From the NCBI GenBank assembly GCA_965229445.1, contig OZ245876.1, positions 2,170,001-2,234,000 of the forward strand: a stretch of DNA of 64,000 bases. Reading direction: 5' to 3'. The notes below the pieces were generated by a model. That model ran no database searches, was not told the origin of the DNA, and saw only the letters and a list, made by a program, of their open reading frames with translations. Positions 19,320 through 29,061 of the stretch are shown here, in pieces. Made by a program: the position numbers and the translations under genes. This DNA is from Owenweeksia sp965229445 (GTDB lineage Bacteria > Bacteroidota > Bacteroidia > Flavobacteriales > Schleiferiaceae). Within the stretch, counting starts at the first letter, position 1. Each line of letters starts with the position of its first letter.

Positions 19320-19952
19320 TTATAAGGATATGGTATCCAGGTGGGTCACTATTCCCGTACTGACATTTACTTGTTGAATGGTACTATCCTTAAAGTTGCT
19401 ATTTCCTTCAATCTTCACCGTATAGCTACCCGGATCAAGCCCAACCATCAAAAAATATCCTGAATTAATATCTGCACTGGTATAAACTGTGTCGGTACCA
19501 GAGGCATTGTAAGAGTATATCTGTTTGGAAGACATGGGCGGATTCACATAGCCATCAATTGATCCTGTGCTGTTCTTGGTGAAAACTCGAATCACCGGCT
19601 GTAAGTTATATCCCCCATTGCCCTTTTTTACGATCGATTTATCGGCATCAAAATCCAACCAAAACTCATAGCGCAAACCTGGTTCAAGCTTGTAGTTCAC
19701 CTGTAACTTTAGACCCGATTGTTGAGCCGAAGGTGTTTTTAGCGTCTCCTTTTTGCCGGCAACAACCACATAATTATCCGGACCCAGGATCAACCTGATT
19801 TGCGTTAATTGACCGGAAGGTATTGAATCCCACGCCAGTAGAGTATCTATGCCATTTTGTAAGAGCAACAGATCATATCTACCCGGGCTAATGCTATCCA
19901 GTACGATCCAGCCCGAAACAGTATCATTCAGATCATCATCGACAATCTTCAC
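19320..19952 (-). CDS. DUF4382-like protein lacking the usual N-terminus
   Basis: A 210-residue frame matching the second part of DUF4382 proteins (SISPGRYDLLLLQNGIDTLLA, IRLILG..NYVVV, LKTPSAQQSGLKL, WLDFDADKSIVKKGNGGYNLQPVIRV, read in parts), followed by a C-terminal carboxypeptidase-regulatory-like segment. Full family members begin with a lipoprotein signal and an extra strand pair, both missing here. The only start is a GTG at 19952 overlapping the stop of the OmpA gene, preceded closely by GGGGAGGA, and an in-frame TGA lies 9 bases upstream. It is therefore either a cytosolic N-terminally shortened version or a remnant. Normally these proteins are surface or periplasmic; no function is assigned to the domain. 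Confidence 0.6.
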   Translation of the reverse strand: MKIVDDDLNDTVSGWIVLDSISPGRYDLLLLQNGIDTLLAWDSIPSGQLTQIRLILGPDNYVVVAGKKETLKTPSAQQSGLKLQVNYKLEPGLRYEFWLDFDADKSIVKKGNGGYNLQPVIRVFTKNSTGSIDGYVNPPMSSKQIYSYNASGTDTVYTSADINSGYFLMVGLDPGSYTVKIEGNSNFKDSTIQQVNVSTGIVTHLDTISL

Positions 19953-20767
19953 TCCTCCCCTTCAAGAATCTTGAACAGTTCTTCCAATTTTGGTGTAAGC
20001 ACTATCTCGGTTCTCCGATTCTTAGCCCTTCCTTCAGCGGTGCTGTTTGATTCAATCGGTTCATACTTACTGCGTCCGCTGGCTGTAAGCCTATCCCCTG
20101 GAATACTTTGCTCATCAATTAATAGCCGCGTAATGGTTTTTGCTCTTGCCGTACTCAAATCCCAGTTATCGCGATATGTGCTGGTGTTAATGGGAATAGA
20201 ATCGGTGTGACCTACGACGGCAATATTGATGTCTGGATGAGCAATAAGCACTTCACCTAATTTGCCAATAGCTTCGGTACCTCCCTTATTTAATCTGGCA
20301 CTGCCACTTGGAAAAAGCAATTTATCGCTAAATGAAATATAGACTAAACCATTCCTCACCTCCACATCTAAATCTTCATCTGCAAAACCCACCAAAGCTT
20401 CTTCAATAGACTTGCGCAGTTCATTTACAATGGCCTGTTGTTGTTCCAAACGAGCTTCCAAGGCCTGAAGTCTTTCCGCTCTCTCCTGGAGCATCATATC
20501 CTTGTCGCTCAGTTCTTCCCCTTGCGCCTCAAGTTGCGCCGCCAATGTGGCAATTCTAAGATCGGTCTGATTGACAAACTCTTCATGCTCTGCTTTGTCA
20601 CGAGCCCTCATTTCTTTCAATTCCATTATTTCACGGGCAAACTGTGCACTATCTCTGCGCAAATGATTCACGCGAACTTCAGAGGCGGTATACTTTTTCT
20701 TGGATACGCAAGAACCTAGGGTCATGAACAAAATTGCCGGTATAAACAATAATCTGAATGCCTTCAT
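19949..20767 (-). CDS. OmpA-family lipoprotein, peptidoglycan-binding
   Basis: A 272-residue lipoprotein. The signal peptide ends in LGSC (Cys 20); a long coiled coil covers about residues 28-130 (rich in E, R, L, Q heptads); the OmpA-like C-terminal domain runs from about 145 to 260. That domain shows the diaminopimelate-contacting signature, with VVGHTD at the first loop and the NRRTEIVL-type end (RAKNRRTEIVLTP). It is likely anchored in the outer membrane and tethers it to peptidoglycan. Its stop codon overlaps the start of the DUF4382-like frame. Confidence 0.88.
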   Translation of the reverse strand: MKAFRLLFIPAILFMTLGSCVSKKKYTASEVRVNHLRRDSAQFAREIMELKEMRARDKAEHEEFVNQTDLRIATLAAQLEAQGEELSDKDMMLQERAERLQALEARLEQQQAIVNELRKSIEEALVGFADEDLDVEVRNGLVYISFSDKLLFPSGSARLNKGGTEAIGKLGEVLIAHPDINIAVVGHTDSIPINTSTYRDNWDLSTARAKTITRLLIDEQSIPGDRLTASGRSKYEPIESNSTAEGRAKNRRTEIVLTPKLEELFKILEGEE

Positions 20768-20961
20768 TGCTAAATCTTTTAATTGGATCCTGAAAGATAC
20801 ACAGAGTGAGTAAACTGCTATATTTTACCTAACTAAAATATTCGTCGCCCAATTTCTCCCAGACAATGCCACCGTATCGATACGATTTCCTCGCTTATAT
20901 TCATAGATTTGAATTCTTTCAACTTCTGTAATTTGATCCTTCAAACACTCACGGTATAAAT

Positions 20962-23385
20962 ATGCCCGCATTCCACCCCGGTTTGAATAAGATTCTACTG
21001 CTTTTCTCTCTCCTTATTTGGGTTGCCCAGCCTATTTATGCTCAGGATGATAATGCCATCTCCGATGAATCTGAAGAAGCGCTTGAGATAATCGCGATCT
21101 CTGACATTCCCGCGCAGTCTGCGGAGGTTTTGAAAACCATCAATTCAAAATACAAACCGGCCGTTGAAGACAGTGTTATTCAAGATATTGCTCCGGTAAC
21201 CGATACACTAAGACTTGGGATGAACGAGGTGATCGCTCTCACCCAATATGCCATTGATCAGAAGTTCCCAGCCGACATTAGTGAAAGCTTTATATCAAAG
21301 TGGGATGACCTCATCAGAAAAATAGACGGTCCCATTGATGAGATCTCTACATATACCAAAAGACTAGAGGAAATTCACGACGAAATCAACAAAACCCGTG
21401 AGTTATGGAACCTCACTGCCATGGAGTTTGAATCTGATGAGCAGGCTAGTCTGGAAGCAAGCAATAGAGTGCGATTTGTTTTGGATGAACTATCTAAGAT
21501 TGAGCGAGAGGTAAATGATAGACTTAACCTGGCACTCGATCAGCAAAACCGGCTTATAGATTTAAAGTTGGAAGCAACTGATCGCATGAAGTCGCAAAAA
21601 TCATTTTTGCAAAAAGAGCTGGGAACCCTCTTGTCGGAACAATCCGAATACCTCTGGCAAATGCAAAAAGATTCTGCCAGTGCCGATAGAAAAAAGGAGG
21701 GCAGTGAGTTCTATTATGCCTATAATCGCTCCGAAGCCAAACGCTACCTTCATGAGAATCCACTGAAATTCATATACATCGCCGCCATTCTTATGGGCTT
21801 TTTGCTACTGCTTTACCTCATGAAAGCAAAACTTGAGGAGTTTGATCGGTTTGAACCCTCCATTGCCGATATAGGAAGGGGAATTTTTAAACGGCCAATA
21901 TTTGCAGCCTTATTTCTGGCGTCTATCAGTTCCATTCCCATCCTAATGGGTAGCCCCACTTTCGTAGGCCTATCACTAGTATTCGTAATTGTTGTCTCCT
22001 TCATTTTTCTGATTCCGGTCACTATTCACAAAAACTTCAGAGTAGCGGTTTATGCATTTACGCTAATCTACATCTTGTTTCTCTTTCAGGACTTAATTCT
22101 TTTGGGTGATTACAATTACAGAATTAATCAACTGATTTTTAGCCTTATACTGATTGCATTCTTCTGGTGGTTTAGAAGGAAGCAGAGTATGTTTGCCGTG
22201 GCATCTGAGCCCAAATCTATTTGGTTTGGTCTGTTAAAAATCATCTCGCCCATCTTTCTGGTAATTCTAGTTGGTGGACTTCTGGCTAATTTCATTGGGT
22301 ATTTATATTTCTCTTATCTGATCTCAGAAACAGTAGTAAGATCCTTCTTCATAGCCATCGTATTCGGCTTTGTTTATACCACTTTCAAGGCCGTGTTCAC
22401 CTTATTTCTCTTTACACCCCTGGCAGAAACTTCTAATCTCATCTTAAAACATCGTGATTGGTTAATAAAGCGTGCCAAGGTGTTGTTTCAATTCTTTTTT
22501 ATCATTCTATGGCTCAGGTTTACCCTGGATAGTCTTCATCTGCTGGCACCGACTATCAACTTATTTGATGATATAAAGGCGGTAGGAGTTGATTTAGATG
22601 ATTTTGAATTAACCATTGGCTCATTTGTAAACTTTGGGGTAATTATCTTCTCCGCCTGGCTCATAAGTAATATGGTTAGGCTGCTATTGCAGGATGAGAT
22701 TTTGTCTAGGTTTCCCATGGCTAAGGGTATTCCGATGGCCATCGCTTCACTCACTTATTATACCCTGATGGTAATAGGCCTGATCATGGCACTCATTGCC
22801 CTCGGTTTTGATATTACGCATCTCAGTGTTTTGGCCGGTGCACTCGGAATAGGTATTGGGTTTGGGTTGCAGAATGTGGTTAATAATTTTATTTCCGGAC
22901 TCATCCTCATCTTTGAGCGACCCATCACTGTAGGAGATATCGTAAATCTTCAAAGCATTGAGGGCAAAGTGATTAGTATAGGTATTCGATCGAGTAAGGT
23001 GGAACAATATGACGGCTCTGTGCTGATCGTTCCGAACGCTGATCTTATTAGTCATCAGGTAGTGAATTTCACGCTAACCAACGACCGACGAAGGTTTATC
23101 TTACCAATTTATACCGATTCGAATGCAAATCCGGAGAAAGTATTGGAATTAATGAATGAGGCAGCAGGTCGTGTTCCGGAGGTTCTGCCAAACCCTCCTG
23201 CCCGCAGTTATTTCACGGGAACAGAAGATCAATCGAGAGTATTTAAACTCTATTTCTGGGTAGCCGGAACCGTTTTTCTTAAAGCTAAAAGTGATGTTAC
23301 TCTAGCGGTTCATCGCCTTCTCTCAGAAAATGGCATTGAGGTTAAGACTCATAAGGAAATTACTCTTCAACAAGCCAAGAAATAA
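20962..23385 (+). CDS. MscS-family mechanosensitive channel, large form
   Basis: An 807-residue protein with a signal peptide (ending PIYAQ near residue 27), a long periplasmic helical region (about 30-265, coiled-coil rich), then about 10 TM helices. The MscS pore helix and start of the beta domain lie at about 620-665 (GALGIGIGFGLQNVVNNF, then FERPITVGDIV, a hallmark of the family), followed by VPNADLIS in the cytoplasmic vestibule. It opens under membrane tension to release solutes in hypo-osmotic shock. The large N-terminal extension is like MscK/YbdG-type paralogues. It is monocistronic, with a long repeat-rich spacer downstream. Confidence 0.9.
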   Translation: MPAFHPGLNKILLLFSLLIWVAQPIYAQDDNAISDESEEALEIIAISDIPAQSAEVLKTINSKYKPAVEDSVIQDIAPVTDTLRLGMNEVIALTQYAIDQKFPADISESFISKWDDLIRKIDGPIDEISTYTKRLEEIHDEINKTRELWNLTAMEFESDEQASLEASNRVRFVLDELSKIEREVNDRLNLALDQQNRLIDLKLEATDRMKSQKSFLQKELGTLLSEQSEYLWQMQKDSASADRKKEGSEFYYAYNRSEAKRYLHENPLKFIYIAAILMGFLLLLYLMKAKLEEFDRFEPSIADIGRGIFKRPIFAALFLASISSIPILMGSPTFVGLSLVFVIVVSFIFLIPVTIHKNFRVAVYAFTLIYILFLFQDLILLGDYNYRINQLIFSLILIAFFWWFRRKQSMFAVASEPKSIWFGLLKIISPIFLVILVGGLLANFIGYLYFSYLISETVVRSFFIAIVFGFVYTTFKAVFTLFLFTPLAETSNLILKHRDWLIKRAKVLFQFFFIILWLRFTLDSLHLLAPTINLFDDIKAVGVDLDDFELTIGSFVNFGVIIFSAWLISNMVRLLLQDEILSRFPMAKGIPMAIASLTYYTLMVIGLIMALIALGFDITHLSVLAGALGIGIGFGLQNVVNNFISGLILIFERPITVGDIVNLQSIEGKVISIGIRSSKVEQYDGSVLIVPNADLISHQVVNFTLTNDRRRFILPIYTDSNANPEKVLELMNEAAGRVPEVLPNPPARSYFTGTEDQSRVFKLYFWVAGTVFLKAKSDVTLAVHRLLSENGIEVKTHKEITLQQAKK

Positions 23386-23687
23386 GATATTAGTGAGATA
23401 TTAATTGTAATTGGCACTGTCATTTCCAAATGTCTTGTGGATCCGCATATCTCGATTCTTATACCCGTTTCTTATGAAACATCAGTTGAAGTAAATTTAA
23501 GTAACAAAGCCATAAATCAACTAGTTGAGTCTCAAGAAGTGCTAAACTAGCAGGCTGGATATTCACGTAGCCAATGACATCTATGCACGCTGGTTTTAAT
23601 TATTAGAATTGTATAATTCACTCAAGTGAAACCAGCCATACAGTGGAGTTGAATTAATGGAAAGGGCACTTAGGGTACTGGCTCACG

Positions 23688-24510
23688 CCGAGGAGACCAG
23701 CAACCCTCGCCTGGGTGTTCTGGACTTTTGCTCAGCAATAGCATTTTGGTAGGTAATTCTCACAGCTTATAGATGAAAAACTTTGGCGATGAACGCTACC
23801 CTAATTTCAAATTAGGGAAAAAAATAGCTCGTAACAATCCTGGATTGATAGAGCACTGTGAACAGTTGATGAGTAATGCTGATGAGATGGTGAAAGCGCC
23901 CCAAGGGGAACAGCACCCCTGTCCCCAGTATTAAATTAGGATAAAAATAGTCCCTGACAACCCTAAATTGACGGAGCCCCAGTGAACAGTTGATGAGTAG
24001 TGCTGATGAGATGGTGAACGCGCCCCAAGGGGAACAGCACCCCTGTCCCCAGCATTAAATTAGGGTAAAAAATAGTCCCTGACAATCCTAAATTGACGGA
24101 GCTCTGTGAACAGTTGGTGAGTAGTGCAGATGAGGTGGTGAACGCGCCCCAAGGGGAACAGCACCCCTGTCCCCAGCATTAAATTAGGGTAAAAAATAGT
24201 CCCTGACAAGCCTAAATTGACGGAGCCCCAGTGAACAGGTGATGACTAGTGCTGATGAGGTGGTGAACGCGCCCCTGTCCCCAGTAATAAGATCGGCAAA
24301 AATTTAGGGCGCATCAAGAGGGTTTCTACGGAGGTCAGCTATCATTTGGTGAGAAATACCGAATGGTAAATGAAAACGGCCCAAGGGCAACAGGAACCCG
24401 GGCCTTGGTATTCGGGACTTTTGTTCAGCAATCACATTTTTGATAGATAGTTCTCACAGCCGATAGATGAAAAACTTGAGCGATGGAAGCTGTCCCAGTT
24501 TCAAAGTTTG
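23688..24510. repeat. Four-copy 124-bp tandem array flanked by direct repeats
   Basis: The tandem unit starts GTGAACAG at 23858, 23982, 24106 and 24231, giving spacings of 124, 124 and 125 bp. Each unit carries GCCCCAAGGGGAACAGCACC and CCTGTCCCC, able to fold into alternative GC-rich hairpins. The last unit has lost part of that segment. The array is flanked by an imperfect direct repeat of about 130 bp (left 23688-23815, right 24375-24510), each containing GGACTTTTG.TCAGCAAT and GATAGATGAAAAACTT. No long open frame crosses the array on either strand. The copies vary by point changes, so this is an old duplication and not a CRISPR. The remaining spacer between the MscS gene and 24605 shows nothing recognisable. 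Confidence 0.85.
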
Positions 24511-24605
24511 AATTGACCCACATCCTCAATTCCAAAAGAAATCATGTAAGAGATTTCTTAAACGGCAATCTGAAATGCCATACCATCAAACATTTCAGGG
24601 CAAGC

Positions 24606-25256
24606 TTACTCCTTCTTCACTGATTTAGTCATAACACTCTTTGAATCTGGGAGGTCACCAAAGTACTTGTGATACATTTGCTCCAGTCTGTTGAGATTGG
24701 CAGACTTGGCACTTCCATACTCCTCTCTGGCATAATTTGTAAAATAATGATGATCCCTATAAAAGAGAATACTGGCTTTCAATATTTCTTGTTCTGTTAC
24801 CTCAGCATCGAACCTTAGGCGCATTTCTTCTCTCAATGCCATCATCCGCACAAAAAAATCGAGTTTCCCCAGATGTAGTGAATCAGCATCCCGCAGCACA
24901 TATTCCAGCTTGGTTGTGGGAATATTGCTAATTCTGGTTGCCATGATGGCGGATTTAACTTTTTCAATTTTATTCGATGGATAGTGTTCCCTGGTTAGGT
25001 ATTCTTCCGCAATGTTGGCACTTAACTTCTCGTGATTGACAAAGTCCCTGGCAATACCAATATCATGAAACCAGGCCGCTATAGAAGCAATTTCATGTTC
25101 ATCGTCACTTAGCTTTTCAGCTCTTGCTATCTCATCCACGTAATCTACCACCTGTTCTATATGAAATAGATTGTGGTACAATAAATCTTCCGGAAAAGTT
25201 TCTCTGCAGTATCTTCTTACATAGTTCTCTATCTGCTTCAACAAAGGATTCTCCAT
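24606..25256 (-). CDS. HD-domain phosphohydrolase
   Basis: A 216-residue cytosolic protein with the metal-binding HD signature: H28 and H32 in YHNLFHIEQV, H64-D65 in AAWFHDIG, and a downstream Asp in VLRDADSLHLG. This resembles the predicted metal-dependent phosphohydrolases close to the (p)ppGpp hydrolase superfamily, but no synthetase or regulatory domain is present. The substrate is unknown. The C-terminus is basic (KSVMTKSVKKE). It stands alone downstream of the LpxR gene on the same strand, separated by 176 bp. Confidence 0.78.
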   Translation of the reverse strand: MENPLLKQIENYVRRYCRETFPEDLLYHNLFHIEQVVDYVDEIARAEKLSDDEHEIASIAAWFHDIGIARDFVNHEKLSANIAEEYLTREHYPSNKIEKVKSAIMATRISNIPTTKLEYVLRDADSLHLGKLDFFVRMMALREEMRLRFDAEVTEQEILKASILFYRDHHYFTNYAREEYGSAKSANLNRLEQMYHKYFGDLPDSKSVMTKSVKKE

Positions 25257-25432
25257 AATGCAAGATTAATCGCGCATAGCGCTCGGTAAGTCAATCGTCC
25301 TATTAACAATGGAGTAGAGTGTATTAAATATCCAGTTCGCAAACCAGACAGCATATATCTAAGGTAAGTTATTATACGCACTCACAGCAAAAGGACGATC
25401 AAAATTCCCATTTGGAAGTGAAGCTATGGACT

Positions 25433-26461
25433 TTATAGTGACAGGATAAGTCGAAATTGCCCCCAGCCGGTAAGGTCCGATCCTTTCACCCGATAGCCCG
25501 ATACACGCCAGCTGTACTGCAATTGTACGCTGCGGAAACTTAAGTCAATTCCGAGACGAGTTCCGCCACTAAACCTGGTTATCTGATCTGCTTCCAATAA
25601 ATATGGACTTGAGCTAAATGGAAGCAGACTGCCTGACACCGTACCATCGTATAAAACATAAGTCAGGTAGGCATCTGCAATAATATAGGCTTGCCAGCTA
25701 CGATTGATAAATACTCTACGACCAGGCTTTCCTGTTCGTACAACCTCAAGCTCTTTCGTGTGTGACCTGGTATTGAAAATCCCTCCAAAATTGGCAAAAG
25801 AAGAATTAAACCAACCTATCCGGTTTACCATACCTATTTCCAAATAATTACGAATTGTGCCTACATGTCCTCTTCCCTGAATACTACTTTCCAGGTAGGT
25901 AAACTGTGGTGATACCAGATGCTGATACATAAGCTCGTAATCGAGCATTAAGCCATTGCCAATTTGATTGTCCCAGCCTGCCGGAATGTAGTTGTTTGTA
26001 AAACCATGCACCCAACTTTGTGTTTCCCTGGCAAGCGCCGCCGGGCCTTGCACGCCAATCGAAAATTTACTGACCAGCTTTCGTCCTTTTAAGAGCTGGT
26101 TGCTATTCGCCGTAAGGGCCAGATATAGCAATCCGCTATAGGGTCGGTCATTCGTATCAATTTCCGAGGTTCTGATGTCTTCGGGAGTGAACATCTCCTG
26201 AAATATCCCGAGGGAATATTCATTTTTGGCTTGCTTCAACTCTATTCCCAGAAACTCACCACCAAGATTCTTTAGCCAGCTCCCGGCATAGCTAATAGAT
26301 AAACCATTGGTAAAGTCTTTGTCAGACTTAAGTGCTGGTTGATAAAGATCATTTTGCGAGATAAAGGATAGGAATTCCACCTGATTCCATGTCGTGTCTT
26401 GCTGAGCCTTTAAAAACCCACTAAACAATCCCACAAATATTAAGCAGATTTTATTGTGCAC
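25433..26461 (-). CDS. LpxR-like lipid A deacylase (DUF2219 family)
   Basis: A 342-residue outer-membrane protein with a signal peptide (ending LKAQ, about residue 20). Family elements visible are a SQNDLY segment followed by DKDFTNGLSISYAG (the N-D and DxxxTNG signature near residues 35-55), then DRPYSGLLYLAL and alternating amphipathic strands to a C-terminal strand ending RLILSL. Known LpxR removes the 3'-acyloxyacyl chain of lipid A and depends on calcium. The Asn/Asp positions appear kept, but catalytic residues cannot be proved by eye. Confidence 0.8.
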   Translation of the reverse strand: MHNKICLIFVGLFSGFLKAQQDTTWNQVEFLSFISQNDLYQPALKSDKDFTNGLSISYAGSWLKNLGGEFLGIELKQAKNEYSLGIFQEMFTPEDIRTSEIDTNDRPYSGLLYLALTANSNQLLKGRKLVSKFSIGVQGPAALARETQSWVHGFTNNYIPAGWDNQIGNGLMLDYELMYQHLVSPQFTYLESSIQGRGHVGTIRNYLEIGMVNRIGWFNSSFANFGGIFNTRSHTKELEVVRTGKPGRRVFINRSWQAYIIADAYLTYVLYDGTVSGSLLPFSSSPYLLEADQITRFSGGTRLGIDLSFRSVQLQYSWRVSGYRVKGSDLTGWGQFRLILSL

Positions 26462-26656
26462 GTTGGCGAAGATATCAAGCCAAAAATACGATCAACAATT
26501 CACTTACTTCATGCTTTAGCACAGCCATGCATCCAGCGTACGGGCAACAGGTTTGGTTTTGGATGGTGCTGCCATGAGCTGGATTATCCATTCCCAGGAT
26601 GGTTTTGCCTGTGGCAATAGATGCCTAAGGTACTTTCCCGTGAGATATGGGCCAAT

Positions 26657-29059
26657 TCATTCATAGCGAATACTCTTGACCGGATCGGTCAAGGTGACCT
26701 TCCAAGCATGGAAACTTATGGTCAGCGCGGCTACCAGTAGGGAGATAAATCCAGCAAAGATCACTGCTCCCCAATTAAAATCAATACGATAGGCAAAATC
26801 ATTAAGCCATTGATTAAGAGCCCAGTAAGAAAAAGGGACTGCCAGAAGAAAGGCAATACCTACCAGAGCCAAAAATTCGCCTCCTATAAGCTTCATCAGG
26901 GATAGTGGTTCTGCCCCAAGGATTTTACGAATACCTATTTCCTTGGTTCGTTGCTCAATAGACAAACTGGAGAGCGCAAACAATCCGATACAGGCTATGG
27001 CCACCGCAATAATCGAAAAGAGGCTCACCAGGATTCTCAGCGTATTCTGGCCCTGGTACAGCCTATCCAGACGTTCTTCCAGAAAAAAGTAATCAAAGGG
27101 AAATTGAGGGGCAAACTTGTTCCATACGGCCTCGAGGTGGTTGAGGGCAGCTTCCGTTTTACCATCCGCCACTCTCACGGCAAACTCTTGTACCCAAAAT
27201 CCTTGCGACTTGATCATATCCAAAACGAAAGGCCTAATCGGCTCATTTAATGAAACATAATGAAAGTCCTTTAACACGCCTACTACCCTTTCCCTACCTC
27301 TGGGGGTGGTCATTCTTTTACCCAGGGCTTCTTGAGGGGAGCCCCAACCCATTTCACGGATCAAGGTTTCATTGACCAACACCGCGGCAGTATCATCCGA
27401 TTTTATATCCCGACTAAAATCCCGACCAGCCACTATTTCCAATCCCATAGTTTCTACAAACTCCTCATTTACAATAAGGGTTGGCAGGTATTGCCATTGC
27501 CCCGGAGGGATCCCTTCATAATTGTATTCAAATACGTTGTGGTCCTCTCCGATAATGTCATTCATCACCGTGAAACCTTCAATCGCCGGATTTGAAAGTA
27601 CCTCCGTGCGGAATGCCTCAAACTTTTGCAACATGACCTGTTTAGTACTCATCACAATCACTCTTGATTCCTCAAACCCGGGTTCTTTACTCTGCATAAA
27701 ATTGAACTGTCGAGTGACCATCAAAGCGCCCACTATGAGCGCTGCGCCAAGCGCAAACTGAAATACCACCAGGCCTCTACGTATTATTTGCTTGCCCGAT
27801 TTACCACTTCCGGATCCTTTTAAAACTAAAGATGGTCTGAATGAACTTAGATATAATGCTGGATACAAGCCTGCGATTAAGCCTACCACGACGCCCGTTG
27901 AAACCAATAGGATAACAAAACCATAGCTGATTAAATCGGAAAATACCATCTCCTTTTCTGCCAATTGATTAAATAAGGGAAGTACCAGGGCAATGAGCAT
28001 AAGGGCAATTAGAATGGAAAGGAAAACAATGAGCAGTGATTCGGTTAGAAACTGGACCACCAATTGCTGGCGGCTAGCACCCAGCACCTTTCTCACCCCC
28101 ACTTCCTTCGCTCTACGTACGCTTCTGGCCACCGCCAAATTGGTGAAGTTTATGCTGGCTATTACCAGAATTATTAATCCGATGGCACCCAAAATGTACA
28201 GGTAAGATCGCTCATGATTTGGCCGAATTTCATATTCTAAATGCGACTCAAGGTGAATGTCTTTAAGTGGCATGAGGTGAAACTCCGTTTGGGAGACCAT
28301 AAAATCCGGATAATACTTCTCCACAAACGAGGGAAACTGCGTTTTAAGTTCGGACGCTCGAACTCCTTCCTGGAGCATTAAGTAGGTCCAACATGGATTC
28401 CATACCCAGTTGTTGCTTTGCAGTCCGGGTCCCATCAAACTTTTAAGGGTAATAAAACTGATCAAGGCTCTGGGGCGAAAGTGAGACTGTGCCGGCACTG
28501 TGGCCATAACTCCACTGACCTTCAGCTGAATGCCCCCTTCCATCAAGATGTCACGCCCCACTGGATCGGAATCTCCAAAGTACTTCCGGGCTAATTTCTC
28601 GTCTAATACAATGCTATTGGGACTGGCTAAGACATCATCGGGATCTCCGGAATTTAATGGCCAATCGAATACTTTAAAGGCTCCGGAATCCGCAAAAAAG
28701 ATATTTTCTTCATTGTACTTCAAATCCTCGACTTGCAGCGTAAACACCGGTCTTTGAAAGTTAAAGAAGCGAACCGCATCTTCAATGAGATGGGGGTAAT
28801 CATTTAACAAGGCTGGCGCCACAGGAAACTGCATGCTTGAGCTGCGTTCACCGGCACCTTCAAAATCCAGAATCTCCCAAAGACGGTAAGTTCGATCCGA
28901 ATTTGCATGATACTGATCATAGCTCTGTTCATCTTGAATATAAAGAGCAATTAACAAGAAGCTCACCAGACCCGTTACCAGACCCAGGATATTAATGCCG
29001 GTATATAAGCGATCCCTCACTAAATTCCTCCAGCCAACTTTTAGATAATTCCGCCACAT
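26657..29059 (-). CDS. ABC transporter permease (MacB/FtsX type)
   Basis: An 800-residue permease with an N-terminal TM helix and a MacB-like periplasmic core domain (about 20-280), an FtsX domain (about 285-400), a second periplasmic region and a second FtsX domain at the C-terminus. Each FtsX half carries the KEVGVRKVLGA or KEIGIRKILGA signature. In this group the permease transmits ATP-driven motions to periplasmic partners without forming a classical channel. It is the last gene of the hlyD - ATPase - permease - permease operon, with 2 bp between it and the previous permease. The substrate is unknown and could be a peptide, lipoprotein or antimicrobial. Confidence 0.85.
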   Translation of the reverse strand: MWRNYLKVGWRNLVRDRLYTGINILGLVTGLVSFLLIALYIQDEQSYDQYHANSDRTYRLWEILDFEGAGERSSSMQFPVAPALLNDYPHLIEDAVRFFNFQRPVFTLQVEDLKYNEENIFFADSGAFKVFDWPLNSGDPDDVLASPNSIVLDEKLARKYFGDSDPVGRDILMEGGIQLKVSGVMATVPAQSHFRPRALISFITLKSLMGPGLQSNNWVWNPCWTYLMLQEGVRASELKTQFPSFVEKYYPDFMVSQTEFHLMPLKDIHLESHLEYEIRPNHERSYLYILGAIGLIILVIASINFTNLAVARSVRRAKEVGVRKVLGASRQQLVVQFLTESLLIVFLSILIALMLIALVLPLFNQLAEKEMVFSDLISYGFVILLVSTGVVVGLIAGLYPALYLSSFRPSLVLKGSGSGKSGKQIIRRGLVVFQFALGAALIVGALMVTRQFNFMQSKEPGFEESRVIVMSTKQVMLQKFEAFRTEVLSNPAIEGFTVMNDIIGEDHNVFEYNYEGIPPGQWQYLPTLIVNEEFVETMGLEIVAGRDFSRDIKSDDTAAVLVNETLIREMGWGSPQEALGKRMTTPRGRERVVGVLKDFHYVSLNEPIRPFVLDMIKSQGFWVQEFAVRVADGKTEAALNHLEAVWNKFAPQFPFDYFFLEERLDRLYQGQNTLRILVSLFSIIAVAIACIGLFALSSLSIEQRTKEIGIRKILGAEPLSLMKLIGGEFLALVGIAFLLAVPFSYWALNQWLNDFAYRIDFNWGAVIFAGFISLLVAALTISFHAWKVTLTDPVKSIRYE

Positions 29060-29061
29060 AA

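Noticed and set aside
23858..24290. CRISPR-like array
   Set aside because: Units are 124 bp with changes along the whole length and there are no unique spacers or cas genes.
26462..26656. Small gene between the LpxR and permease genes
   Set aside because: No frame longer than a few dozen codons with a plausible start was found.
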